Positions 5,821 through 12,809 of a DNA stretch of 12,809 nt are shown here, one piece after another (positions within the stretch are counted from its first letter, which is position 1; the number at the start of each line of letters is the position of its first letter). Source of the DNA: an uncultured Alphaproteobacteria bacterium (GTDB lineage Bacteria; Pseudomonadota; Alphaproteobacteria; Rhizobiales; Ancalomicrobiaceae); NCBI GenBank assembly GCA_937919435.1, contig CALFRR010000033.1, positions 1 to 12,809 on the forward strand, written 5' to 3'. Both the position numbers and the translations under genes were made by a program. The notes beneath the pieces were generated by a model that was not told where the DNA came from, made no database searches, and worked only from the letters and a program-made list of their open reading frames with translations.

Positions 5821-7071
5821 ATGACCGAGCCCGCCGCGGCGGACGCCCCTCTCACCGATTCCCTTGCCGGCCTGGTCAAGGTGCCGCTCGCCGTCGCCCG
5901 TCCCGACGCGCGCCCCTCGCTGATCGGCCTGACCCGGGAGAAGCTCGCCGATGCCCTGCGCGGCGCCGGCATCGAGGAACGCCATCTGAAGATGCGCGTC
6001 GCCCAGCTCTGGCACTGGATCTACCACCGCGGCGTCGACGACTTCGCGGCGATGACCAACGTCGCCAAGGCGCTGCGCGCCGAGCTCGCCGAGCGCTTCG
6101 TGGTCGGCCGGCCGGAGATGGTCACCGAGCAGATCTCGGTCGACGGCACCCGCAAGTGGCTGTTCCGCTTCCCCTCGCGCGGTGCCGGGCGGCCGGTCGA
6201 GGTCGAGACCGTCTACATCCCCGAGGAGGGCCGCGGCACCCTCTGCGTCTCCTCCCAGGTCGGCTGTTCGCTGAACTGTGCCTTCTGCCACACCGGCACC
6301 CAGGTGCTGGTGCGCAACCTGACCGCCGAGGAGATCGTCGCCCAGGTGGTGGTGGCGCGCGAACGGCTCGGCGACTTCCCGTCCGGTGAACGCGCCGAGG
6401 GTCGCCTGCCGGAAGAGGGCCGCCTCGTCACCAACGTGGTGATGATGGGCATGGGCGAGCCGCTGCTCAACTACGCCGCGGTGCGCGACGCCATGCTGAT
6501 CTTCGCCGACGGCGAGGGACTGTCGCTGTCGAAGCGGCGGATCACCCTGTCGACCTCCGGCGTGGTCCCGGCGATCCGGCCGATCGGTGCGGAGACCGGC
6601 GTCATGCTGGCGATCTCGCTGCACGCGGTGCGCGACGACCTGCGCGACGTGCTGGTGCCGATCAATCGGAAATATCCGATCGCCGAGCTGATGGACGCCT
6701 GCCGGTCCTATCCCGGCCTCTCCAACGCCCGCCGCATCACCTTCGAATACGTGATGCTGAAGGGGGTCAACGATTCGGCCGCCGACGCCCGCGAGCTGGT
6801 CCGCCTGCTGCGCGGCATCCCGGCGAAGATCAACCTGATCCCGTTCAATCCCTGGCCGGGGTCGGACTACCAGTGCTCGAGCTGGGAGCGGATCGAGGAC
6901 TTCGCCGAGATCGTCAACCGCGCCGGCTATGCGAGCCCGATCCGCACCCCGCGCGGCCGCGACATCCTCGCCGCCTGCGGCCAGCTGAAGTCGGCCTCCG
7001 AACGCCTGAAGATCTCCGAACGGCTGGCGCTCGAGGCGATGATCGCCTCCGGCGGCGACGACGACGACTGA
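5821..7071 (+). CDS. rlmN: Dual-specificity 23S rRNA A2503 / tRNA A37 C2-methyltransferase (RlmN)
   Basis: Radical-SAM enzyme that methylates carbon 2 of A2503 in 23S rRNA and of A37 in some tRNAs; it supports translational accuracy at the peptidyl-transferase tunnel. The protein has 416 residues. The radical-SAM cluster motif is C149-S-L-N-C153-A-F-C156 in SQVGCSLNCAFCHTGTQ. The second catalytic cysteine is C386 in AACGQL, at the expected C-terminal place. Other family blocks include VVMMGMGEPLLNY, RRITLSTSGVVP, AISLHAVRDDLRD and EYVMLKGVND. The N-terminal extension of about 30 residues (TEPAAADAPLTD onward) is common in alphaproteobacterial members. Start ATG 5821 has GAAGGA ten bases upstream. 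It converges on the second GNAT gene with a 25-bp gap. Confidence 0.97.
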   Translation: MTEPAAADAPLTDSLAGLVKVPLAVARPDARPSLIGLTREKLADALRGAGIEERHLKMRVAQLWHWIYHRGVDDFAAMTNVAKALRAELAERFVVGRPEMVTEQISVDGTRKWLFRFPSRGAGRPVEVETVYIPEEGRGTLCVSSQVGCSLNCAFCHTGTQVLVRNLTAEEIVAQVVVARERLGDFPSGERAEGRLPEEGRLVTNVVMMGMGEPLLNYAAVRDAMLIFADGEGLSLSKRRITLSTSGVVPAIRPIGAETGVMLAISLHAVRDDLRDVLVPINRKYPIAELMDACRSYPGLSNARRITFEYVMLKGVNDSAADARELVRLLRGIPAKINLIPFNPWPGSDYQCSSWERIEDFAEIVNRAGYASPIRTPRGRDILAACGQLKSASERLKISERLALEAMIASGGDDDD

Positions 7072-7096
7072 TCGGCTCGACGACGTGCCCGGCCGC

Positions 7097-7612
7097 TCAC
7101 CCGAGCCGCCGGACCATCGCGCACCGGCTCGCCCGGGAAAGGCCGGCGGCGACCTCGGCGTCGATGACCGCACGCAGGCGGAGCGAGAGGTCCCGCTCGG
7201 CGACGACGCCGAACCCCGACCGCTCGTAGAACGGCCGGTTCCAGGCGACGTCGACGAAGGTGGTCAGCGTGACCGCGGCGAGGCCCCGCCGCCGCGCCGT
7301 CTCGACGATCTCGGCGACCAGCCGCCGCCCGATGCCCCGGCTCTGGAGATCGCGGCGGACCGACAGTTCCCAGAGATGGAAATCGCCGTCGATCGCTTCG
7401 GCGGCGGCGAAACCGACCGGCAGATCGTCCTCGCCGACCGCCACCAGGGTGGCCTCGGCGGCGATCAGTTCGAGATGGCGGGCTTCCGACAGGACGGTGT
7501 CGTCGGCGATCCAGGCGAGTTCGGGAAGCGCCAGGAAGGCCCGTCCGGCCGACCGCTCGATCTCCGGCAGTCGCGCCGCATCCGCCGGCCGCGCCGGTCT
7601 GATCCGAATCAT
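7097..7612 (-). CDS. GNAT-family N-acetyltransferase (second copy, downstream of xerC)
   Basis: A 171-residue predicted acetyl-CoA-dependent acetyltransferase, substrate unknown. The fold starts at residue 2 (IRIRPARPADAARLPEIER). The acetyl-CoA loop is Q90-S-R-G-I-G95 after the strand LWELSVRRDL, and TTFVDVAWNRPFYERSGF (118-134) is the motif-B region with the usual NxxFYxxxGF form. It is unlike the GNAT at 2033-2551 outside these motifs, so not a recent duplicate. The start is ATG 7612, with a purine-rich Shine-Dalgarno tract (GGAGGAGGAGG) close upstream. It begins 35 bp after xerC on the same strand and probably shares its transcript. Its 3' end faces rlmN. Confidence 0.87.
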   Translation of the reverse strand: MIRIRPARPADAARLPEIERSAGRAFLALPELAWIADDTVLSEARHLELIAAEATLVAVGEDDLPVGFAAAEAIDGDFHLWELSVRRDLQSRGIGRRLVAEIVETARRRGLAAVTLTTFVDVAWNRPFYERSGFGVVAERDLSLRLRAVIDAEVAAGLSRASRCAMVRRLG

Positions 7613-7647
7613 CCCTCGCCTCCTCCTCCGGCCGCCTCCGGCGCGGA

Positions 7648-8592
7648 TCACGCCCGCGGATGGGTCTTCGCCCAGACGTCGAGCAGCCGGGCGGCATCGA
7701 CCTCGGTGTAGACCTGAGTGGTCGACAGCGAGGCGTGGCCGAGCAGTTCCTGGATGGTCCTGAGATCGCCGCCGGCCCCCAGCAGATGGGTGGCGAAGGC
7801 GTGGCGCAGGGCGTGCGGCGTCGCCGTGTCGGGAAGGCCGAGGGCGCCGCGCAGCCGCTCCATCGCCAGTTGGACGATCCGCGGCGACAGTGGCCCGCCC
7901 TTCACCCCGCGGAACAACGGCTCGTCGGGAGCCAGGACGAAGGGGCAGCTCGCCAGGTAGGCCTCGACCGCCTCGCAGACCGCCGGCAGCAGCGGCACCA
8001 GCCGGGTCTTGCCGCCCTTGCCGGTCACCCGGAGGCTGCGGGCCGTGCCGACCGGCGCGTCGCGGCGCAGGATGGCGAGCGCCTCGGAGATGCGCAGACC
8101 GCAGCCGTAGAGCAGCGCGAACACCGCCGCGTCGCGATCGGCGACCCAGGTCTCTTCGGCGAGGCTCTCGCCGGGATCGGTGAGCCGCAGCGCGGCGGAG
8201 GCGGCGACCGGATGGGGCAGACTGCGGCCGGCCTTCGGCGCGTGCACCGCCCGGAACGGCGCCGCGTTGAGTCCGTCGCGCCGTTCGAGGAACCGGGCGA
8301 GCGAGCGCACCCCGGCGAGATTGCGGCCGAGCGAGCGATTGGCCACCCCCTCCGCCCGCCGCCGGGCGAGGAAGGCCCGCAGATCGGCCGGACGCAGTTC
8401 GGAGAGCCGGAGAATCGTCGGCGGCCCGCCGAGATGGCCGGTCATGAACCGCAGGAACTGCAGGACGTCGCGGTCGTAGGCCTCGAGCGTCTCCGGCGAC
8501 ACCCGCCGTTCGGCCCCGAGATGACGGCGCCAGCGCTCGACCGCCTCGGCGAGGTCGGGAGCGGCGACGATCAGCGGCACGGCTTCGGCCAT
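7648..8592 (-). CDS. xerC: Tyrosine recombinase XerC
   Basis: Site-specific recombinase that, with XerD, resolves chromosome dimers at dif. The 314 residues fit the family (about 300). The N-terminal SAM-like core-binding domain covers about 14-105 (SPETLEAYDRDVLQFLRFM). The catalytic domain follows with all expected residues: R167 (GCGLRISE), K192 (TGKGGK), H260-x-x-R263 (PHALRHAFATHLL), H286 (LLGHASLSTTQ) and nucleophile Y295 (QVYTEVD). XerC rather than XerD or an integrase is inferred from the sequence style and the priA-adjacent location, a placement I recall from other alphaproteobacteria. There are no att sites or phage genes nearby. Start ATG 8592 is preferred because GGAG lies about nine bases upstream. 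ATG 8634 would add 14 residues and has no Shine-Dalgarno. Confidence 0.92.
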   Translation of the reverse strand: MAEAVPLIVAAPDLAEAVERWRRHLGAERRVSPETLEAYDRDVLQFLRFMTGHLGGPPTILRLSELRPADLRAFLARRRAEGVANRSLGRNLAGVRSLARFLERRDGLNAAPFRAVHAPKAGRSLPHPVAASAALRLTDPGESLAEETWVADRDAAVFALLYGCGLRISEALAILRRDAPVGTARSLRVTGKGGKTRLVPLLPAVCEAVEAYLASCPFVLAPDEPLFRGVKGGPLSPRIVQLAMERLRGALGLPDTATPHALRHAFATHLLGAGGDLRTIQELLGHASLSTTQVYTEVDAARLLDVWAKTHPRA

Positions 8593-8728
8593 GGTTCGGG
8601 ACTCCGGTTCGCTCGGGCGATTCGGCCGGCGCATCGCCGACAGTATCCCGCCGCCGACGTTGACGTTTCCTCAACCATCGCGGCGATCGCCGGGGGACGA
8701 GGGGTGCGACCGATCGTCGGTGCCCGTG

Positions 8729-8770
8729 GGCCTCGGTCCCGGACGAACCCGAAAGGCCGAGACCGAGGCC
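8729..8770. repeat. 10-bp inverted repeat in the xerC-priA intergenic region
   Basis: ggcctcggtc (8729-8738) and gaccgaggcc (8761-8770) are exact inverted copies around a 22-base centre. The repeat could be an RNA stem-loop or a palindromic protein site. No T-run follows on either strand, so a terminator is unlikely. Confidence 0.45.
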
Positions 8771-8842
8771 GTCGTCACCCCACGTCCGGCACCGGGCCCG
8801 GCATCGTGATCGCCGCCGGCTCGCCCCGGGCGACGGATCCGC

Positions 8843-8849
8843 CTATCTT
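8843..8849 (+). promoter_or_regulatory. Candidate -10 element of the priA promoter
   Basis: CTATCTT, identical to the box upstream of rlmN, 59 bases before the priA start codon. The -35 position is GC-rich without a TTGAC-like hexamer. Support is the identity of the two boxes and their shared setting before a hairpin. Confidence 0.35.
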
Positions 8850-8854
8850 CGACC

Positions 8855-8886
8855 CCGACCGATCGCGATGCGCGCGAGTCGGTCGG
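8855..8886 (+). promoter_or_regulatory. Hairpin at the expected 5' end of the priA mRNA
   Basis: Arms ccgaccga (8855-8862) and tcggtcgg (8879-8886) form 8 pairs. Five more, tcgcg (8863-8867) with cgcga (8873-8877), follow across a single bulged G. The loop is ATGCG. It starts five bases after the CTATCTT box and ends 22 bases before the priA ATG. It would be the first thing transcribed if that box is the promoter. Confidence 0.45.
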
Positions 8887-8908
8887 CCCCCTCGTCGCCC
8901 GAGCGCCC

Positions 8909-11131
8909 ATGCCGTCGCCGATCAGCGATCTCTTCGCCCGTGAGAAGCCCGCCTCGCCGCGCGTCGTCGAGGTGCTGGTGCCGGTGGCGCTCGACGAGGC
9001 CTATTCCTATCGGGCGCCGCTCGACGGCGAAGCCCCGCCCGGCGCCGTGGTCGAGGTGCCGCTCGGCCCCCGCCGGGTCCTCGGCGTGGTCTGGGATCCC
9101 GATCCCGGCGGACGCGGCCTGAAGGCCGGCGACAACCGGCTGCGCGAGGTCACCCGGGTCTTCGACGTGCCGCCGATCGCTCCGGCGATGCGCCGCTTCG
9201 TCGACTGGGTCGGCCGCTACTATCTGGTGCCGCGCGGCCAGGTGCTGCGGATGGTGCTGCGGGTGCCGGAAGCGCTGGAGCCGGAGGCGCCGATCCGCGG
9301 CGTCCGGCTGATCGGCGATCCGCCGGAACGGCTGACCGCGGCCCGCAGACGGGTGCTCGAGGTGCTGGCGACCGACTTCGCCTGGTCGCGCGGCGGGCTC
9401 GCCGCGGCGGCCGGCGTCTCGGGAAGCGTCGTCGACGGCCTCGTCGCCCAGGGCACGCTCGAGGAGGTGTGGCTGCCGCCGACCCCGCCGGCGATCCGTC
9501 CCGACCCCGGCCACGGCGCCTTCGAGCTCAATTCGGATCAGGCCGCCGCGGCGGCGCTGCTGGTGGAGAGCGTGTCGGCCGGCGGTTTCCGGGTCGATCT
9601 TCTCGACGGGGTGACCGGATCGGGCAAGACCGAGGTCTATTTCGAGGCGATCGCCGCGGCGATCGCCGCCGGCCGTCAGGCGCTGGTGCTGCTGCCGGAG
9701 ATCGCGCTCACCGCCGAGTTCCTCGACCGCTTCGCCCGCCGTTTCGGGGTGCGTCCGGCCGAATGGCACTCCGACGTCACCCCTAAGAACCGCGCCCGGG
9801 TCTGGCGCGGCGTGGCGACCGGCGAGGTGCCGGTGGTGGTCGGCGCCCGGTCGGCACTGTTCCTGCCGTTCGCCGACCTCGGACTGGTGGTCGTCGACGA
9901 GGAGCACGACGGCGCCTACAAGCAGGAGGACGGGGCGGTCTACCACGCCCGCGACATGGCGGTGGTGCGCGGCCGGCTCGGCGGCTTTCCGGTTATCCTC
10001 GCCTCGGCGACGCCGTCGCTGGAGACACGGGTCAACGCCGATCAGGGCCGCTATCGCCGGATCGTGCTGCCGACCCGCGCCGGCGCCGGACGGCCGCCGG
10101 TGATCGCCGCGCTCGATCTGCGGCGCCACGTCCCCGAACGCGGCCGCTTCCTGTCGCCCGTCCTCGCCGCCGCGGTCCGCGACACCATCGCCGACGGCCG
10201 TCAGGCGCTCCTGTTCCTGAACCGCCGGGGCTATGCGCCGCTGACCCTCTGCCGCAGCTGCGGCCACCGTTTCGAATGCCCGAACTGCTCGACCTGGCTG
10301 GTCGAACACCGGTTCCGCGGCGTGCTGACCTGCCATCACTGCGGCCACACCGTCCGCCGACCCGAGGCCTGCCCCGAGTGCGGCGACGTCGATGCGCTGG
10401 TCGCCTGCGGCCCCGGCATCGAACGGATCGCCGAAGAAGCCGCCGACCTCTTCCCCGACGCCCGCCGCATCGTCTTCTCCTCGGATCTGCCGGGCGGCAC
10501 CGCGCGGATGCGGCTCGAACTCGCCGCCTTCGCCGACGGCGAGGCGGACATCGCGATCGGCACCCAGATCCTCGCCAAGGGCCACAACTTCCCGCTGCTC
10601 TCGCTGGTCGGCGTGGTCGACGCCGATCTCGGTCTCGCCCAGGGCGATCCGCGGGCCGCGGAGAAGACCTTCCAACTCGTCCAGCAGGTGACCGGGCGGG
10701 CCGGACGGGCCGAAGCCGGGGCGCGGGCCTTCCTCCAGACCCGGGCGCCGGACCATCCGGTGATGCGGGCGATCGTCGCGGGGGACCGCGAAGGCTTCTA
10801 CGAGAGCGAGATCGAGGAACGGCGTCGCTCCGGCCTGCCGCCGTTCGGTCGATTGGTCGGAATCGTCGTATCGGCCGAGGTCCGAGACGCCGCTTTCGCG
10901 CATGCGAGGGCTCTGGCGCTCGCTGCACCGCAACAGGACGAGGTCGCGGTGCTGGGTCCGGCGGAGGCGCCGATCGCCGTCGTCAGGGGTCGCCACCGGT
11001 TCCGCCTGCTGGTCCGCACCTCCCGCACGACCGACGTGCAGGCCTACCTCGGGTGGTGGCTGTCGCTCGCCCCATCCGCTACCGGTGGGGTCCGTGTTCA
11101 GATCGACGTCGACCCCCAGAGCTTCCTGTGA
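8909..11131 (+). CDS. priA: Primosomal protein N' / replication restart DNA helicase PriA
   Basis: Superfamily-2 3'-5' DNA helicase that recognises abandoned forks and reloads the replisome. The 740 residues are usual. The N-terminal DNA-binding region begins with VVEVLVPVALDEAYSYRAP. The Walker A motif is G234-VTGSGKT and the helicase Walker B is D330-E-E-H333. The zinc-binding insert carries all eight cysteines: C448, C451, C457, C460, C475, C478, C488 and C491. Downstream helicase blocks include GTQILAKGHNFPLLSLVGVVDAD (by parts), the QLVQQVTGRAGRA block and the EIEERRRSGLPPFGRL C-terminal signature. Start ATG 8909 lacks a clear Shine-Dalgarno, yet homology begins within 15 residues of it and no better in-frame start lies close by. 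It is divergent from xerC and upstream of the atp operon. Confidence 0.97.
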   Translation: MPSPISDLFAREKPASPRVVEVLVPVALDEAYSYRAPLDGEAPPGAVVEVPLGPRRVLGVVWDPDPGGRGLKAGDNRLREVTRVFDVPPIAPAMRRFVDWVGRYYLVPRGQVLRMVLRVPEALEPEAPIRGVRLIGDPPERLTAARRRVLEVLATDFAWSRGGLAAAAGVSGSVVDGLVAQGTLEEVWLPPTPPAIRPDPGHGAFELNSDQAAAAALLVESVSAGGFRVDLLDGVTGSGKTEVYFEAIAAAIAAGRQALVLLPEIALTAEFLDRFARRFGVRPAEWHSDVTPKNRARVWRGVATGEVPVVVGARSALFLPFADLGLVVVDEEHDGAYKQEDGAVYHARDMAVVRGRLGGFPVILASATPSLETRVNADQGRYRRIVLPTRAGAGRPPVIAALDLRRHVPERGRFLSPVLAAAVRDTIADGRQALLFLNRRGYAPLTLCRSCGHRFECPNCSTWLVEHRFRGVLTCHHCGHTVRRPEACPECGDVDALVACGPGIERIAEEAADLFPDARRIVFSSDLPGGTARMRLELAAFADGEADIAIGTQILAKGHNFPLLSLVGVVDADLGLAQGDPRAAEKTFQLVQQVTGRAGRAEAGARAFLQTRAPDHPVMRAIVAGDREGFYESEIEERRRSGLPPFGRLVGIVVSAEVRDAAFAHARALALAAPQQDEVAVLGPAEAPIAVVRGRHRFRLLVRTSRTTDVQAYLGWWLSLAPSATGGVRVQIDVDPQSFL

Positions 11132-11163
11132 GACCACACCGGCGCCGTTTTCGAACCGATTGG

Positions 11164-11177
11164 AAGTCCTTAGACTT
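11164..11177 (+). repeat. Mini-hairpin 1 (AAGTC-N4-GACTT)
   Basis: aagtc (11164-11168) and gactt (11173-11177) pair around CTTA, 32 bases after the priA stop. A similar hairpin with a changed but still paired stem lies at 11278-11291. Confidence 0.4.
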
Positions 11178-11201
11178 TCGCAAATCCGCCGAGAGGTGCA
11201 G

Positions 11202-11230
11202 TTGCGTCGCCCAACCCCGTGTGTTAGGAC
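11202..11230 (+). promoter_or_regulatory. Candidate atp operon promoter
   Basis: TTGCGT (11202-11207) is followed after 17 bases by TAGGAC (11225-11230). The -35 is a fair sigma-70 match; the -10 is weak. It lies about 125 bases before the atpH start, leaving a leader long enough for the hairpins below. Confidence 0.35.
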
Positions 11231-11231
11231 A

Positions 11232-11246
11232 CCCCGACTTCCGGGG
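11232..11246 (+). other. Leader hairpin (ccccg/cgggg) in the atp leader
   Basis: ccccg (11232-11236) pairs with cgggg (11242-11246) around ACTTC and is followed by AAAA. It lies directly downstream of the candidate promoter. The stem is short and GC-rich; role unknown. Confidence 0.35.
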
Positions 11247-11250
11247 AAAA

Positions 11251-11276
11251 GCTCGGTACGAGCCCTTCGGACCGAG
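11251..11276 (+). other. Alternative hairpins in the atp leader
   Basis: gctcg (11251-11255) can pair with cgagc (11259-11263). The overlapping ctcggt (11252-11257) can pair instead with accgag (11271-11276). The two foldings exclude each other. This resembles an antiterminator-style switch in form, but there is no U-run and no known aptamer that I recognise. Confidence 0.35.
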
Positions 11277-11277
11277 A

Positions 11278-11291
11278 AAATCCAATGATTT
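11278..11291 (+). repeat. Mini-hairpin 2 (AAATC-N4-GATTT)
   Basis: aaatc (11278-11282) and gattt (11287-11291) pair around CAAT. Compared with the copy at 11164-11177, a G-C pair has become A-T on both arms, so pairing is preserved. The ATG of the first mini-ORF (11285-11287) lies across the loop and 3' arm. Confidence 0.4.
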
Positions 11292-11314
11292 CAAGGGTGT
11301 TCGAGGCGACTTGA
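11285..11314 (+). CDS. Possible 9-codon leader ORF upstream of atpH
   Basis: Reads MISRVFEAT then TGA. It has only a weak purine tract (GAGAAAA) upstream. Its stop overlaps the ATG of the next mini-ORF in the arrangement TGATG (11312-11316), the same junction type as atpH-atpA. Too short to be judged by coding statistics; could be chance. Confidence 0.2.
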   Translation: MISRVFEAT

Positions 11315-11361
11315 TGCGTCGTGGACCCGAATTGGCGTGGGGGTTGCAGGCCGGTGGCTGA
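11314..11361 (+). CDS. Possible 15-codon leader ORF overlapping the atpH start
   Basis: Reads MRRGPELAWGLQAGG then TGA. A good Shine-Dalgarno (GAGG, 11303-11306) lies seven bases before the ATG, better placed than anything before the atpH GTG. Its last eight bases overlap the beginning of atpH (GTG 11354) in another frame, which would allow translational coupling. No homology is recognised; it may be chance. Confidence 0.3.
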   Translation: MRRGPELAWGLQAGG

Positions 11362-11916
11362 GACGACTTCGATCGTATCCGGTGTGGCTCGGCGCTATGC
11401 GGGCGCACTGTTCGAAGTGGCCCGCGAGGGCGGTGCGGTCGACGCGGTCGGCGGCGACCTCGATCGCTTCGTCGCCGCGATCGCGCAGTGCGGCGACCTC
11501 GCGCGGCTGGTGAAGAGCCCGGTTTTCTCGGCCGAGGAACAGACCCGGGCGGTCACGGCGGTCCTCGCCGAGCTCGGCATCGGCGGCTTCGCGGCCAACT
11601 TCATCCTTCTCGCGGCGCGCAATCGCCGCCTGTTCGTTCTGCCCGACATGGTCAGGGCCTATACCGCTCTCGCTGCGGCGCACCGTGGTGAAGTGGCGGC
11701 AGAAGTGACGTCGGCAGGGCCCCTCGCCGAGGATCAGATCTCTTCGCTCGAGGCCGCGCTTTCGGGCGTCGCCGGCGGCGGCCGGATCCGGATCGTCCCG
11801 AAGGTGGATCCCGCGATCATCGGCGGCCTGATCGTCAAGGTCGGCTCGCGCATGGTCGACACGTCGTTGAAGACGAAACTCAACTCTCTCAAGGTCGCAC
11901 TGAAAGAGGTCCGCTG

Positions 11917-11917
<1 letters not shown>
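11354..11917 (+). CDS. atpH: F1Fo ATP synthase delta subunit (OSCP-like)
   Basis: Peripheral-stalk subunit that ties the F1 head to Fo subunit b. It has 187 residues, the usual length. The N-terminal six-helix domain opens with SGVARRYAGALFEVAREGGAVD. The conserved C-terminal signature reads RIVPKVDPAIIGGLIVKVGSR (in parts RIVPKVDPAIIGG and LIVKVGS, residues 146-165). GTG 11354 is taken as the start because family members begin a few residues before SGVxxRYA. The alternative GTG 11321 would add 11 residues (DPNWRGGCRP...) unlike the family. The ribosome binding site is weak (GGGGG at 11339-11343). The stop overlaps the atpA start by one base (TGATG), so the two are translationally coupled. 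Confidence 0.95.

Positions 11918-12809
<892 letters not shown>

Larger units (their letters stand above)
8593..8908. promoter_or_regulatory. Divergent promoter region between xerC and priA
   Basis: 316 bp with no credible gene. It holds a 10-bp inverted repeat (8729-8770), a candidate -10 box for priA (8843-8849) and a hairpin just after it (8855-8886). On the leftward strand GATACT (complement of 8642-8647) is a possible -10 for xerC, but no -35 at normal spacing matches. No Shine-Dalgarno is visible directly before priA. Confidence 0.55.
11132..11353 (+). promoter_or_regulatory. priA-atpH intergenic region / atp operon leader
   Basis: 222 bp, visibly less GC-rich than its surroundings. 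It contains a mini-hairpin just after priA (11164-11177), a candidate promoter (11202-11230), hairpins at 11232-11246 and 11251-11276, a second mini-hairpin (11278-11291) and two very short ORFs running into the atpH start. No strong intrinsic terminator for priA is visible, so read-through into atp is possible. Confidence 0.6.

Noticed and set aside
7648..8592. Tyrosine recombinase as a sign of a mobile element or integron
   Set aside because: Its length and motifs fit XerC. It lies next to priA among housekeeping genes, with no att repeats, phage genes or composition shift.
8843..11137. 764-codon open frame on the minus strand opposite priA
   Set aside because: It mirrors priA almost exactly and encodes Arg/Gly/Asp/His-rich low-complexity sequence with no domain. 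Long antisense frames are expected in DNA of this GC content, and priA on the other strand is certain.

Overview
The window looks like an ordinary, very GC-rich (roughly 70 % by eye) bacterial chromosome segment from an alphaproteobacterium, most likely of the Hyphomicrobiales (Rhizobiales). This placement is inference. It rests on a stand-alone invasion-associated-locus-B (IalB) family periplasmic protein, on an F1 ATP synthase operon that begins with atpH-atpA and sits directly behind priA, and on the overall GC and codon character. I see no insertion sequence, prophage, CRISPR array, tRNA or rRNA gene.

Layout, left to right: the 3' part of purH (purine synthesis, +, cut by the window edge) converges on ppa (inorganic pyrophosphatase, -) across a cluster of stem-loops. 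A GNAT acetyltransferase (-) is divergent from a small DUF1232 (YkvA-like) protein (+). That gene converges, with a 4-bp gap, on a zinc-free quinone-oxidoreductase-like MDR protein (-). The MDR gene lies downstream of an ECF sigma factor (-) that has no visible anti-sigma partner. Divergent from the sigma gene is an IalB-family secreted protein (+), followed by a likely terminator and rlmN (23S rRNA/tRNA adenine-C2 methyltransferase, +). rlmN converges on a two-gene minus-strand unit, xerC followed by a second GNAT acetyltransferase. xerC is divergent from priA (replication restart helicase, +). Behind priA a structured 222-bp leader opens the atp operon: atpH (delta), then atpA (alpha), which runs off the right edge.

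Most genes are conserved housekeeping functions: nucleotide synthesis, pyrophosphate removal, ribosome methylation, chromosome-dimer resolution, replication restart and ATP synthesis. The less ordinary parts are the apparently orphan ECF sigma/MDR pair and the non-coding leaders. rlmN and priA share a layout: a CTATCTT box followed within a few bases by a strong hairpin. The DUF1232 leader has a 12-bp hairpin just ahead of its ribosome binding site. The atpH leader holds two similar mini-hairpins and two tiny overlapping ORFs leading into the atpH start. I found no convincing undescribed multi-gene system; the leader observations are hypotheses.
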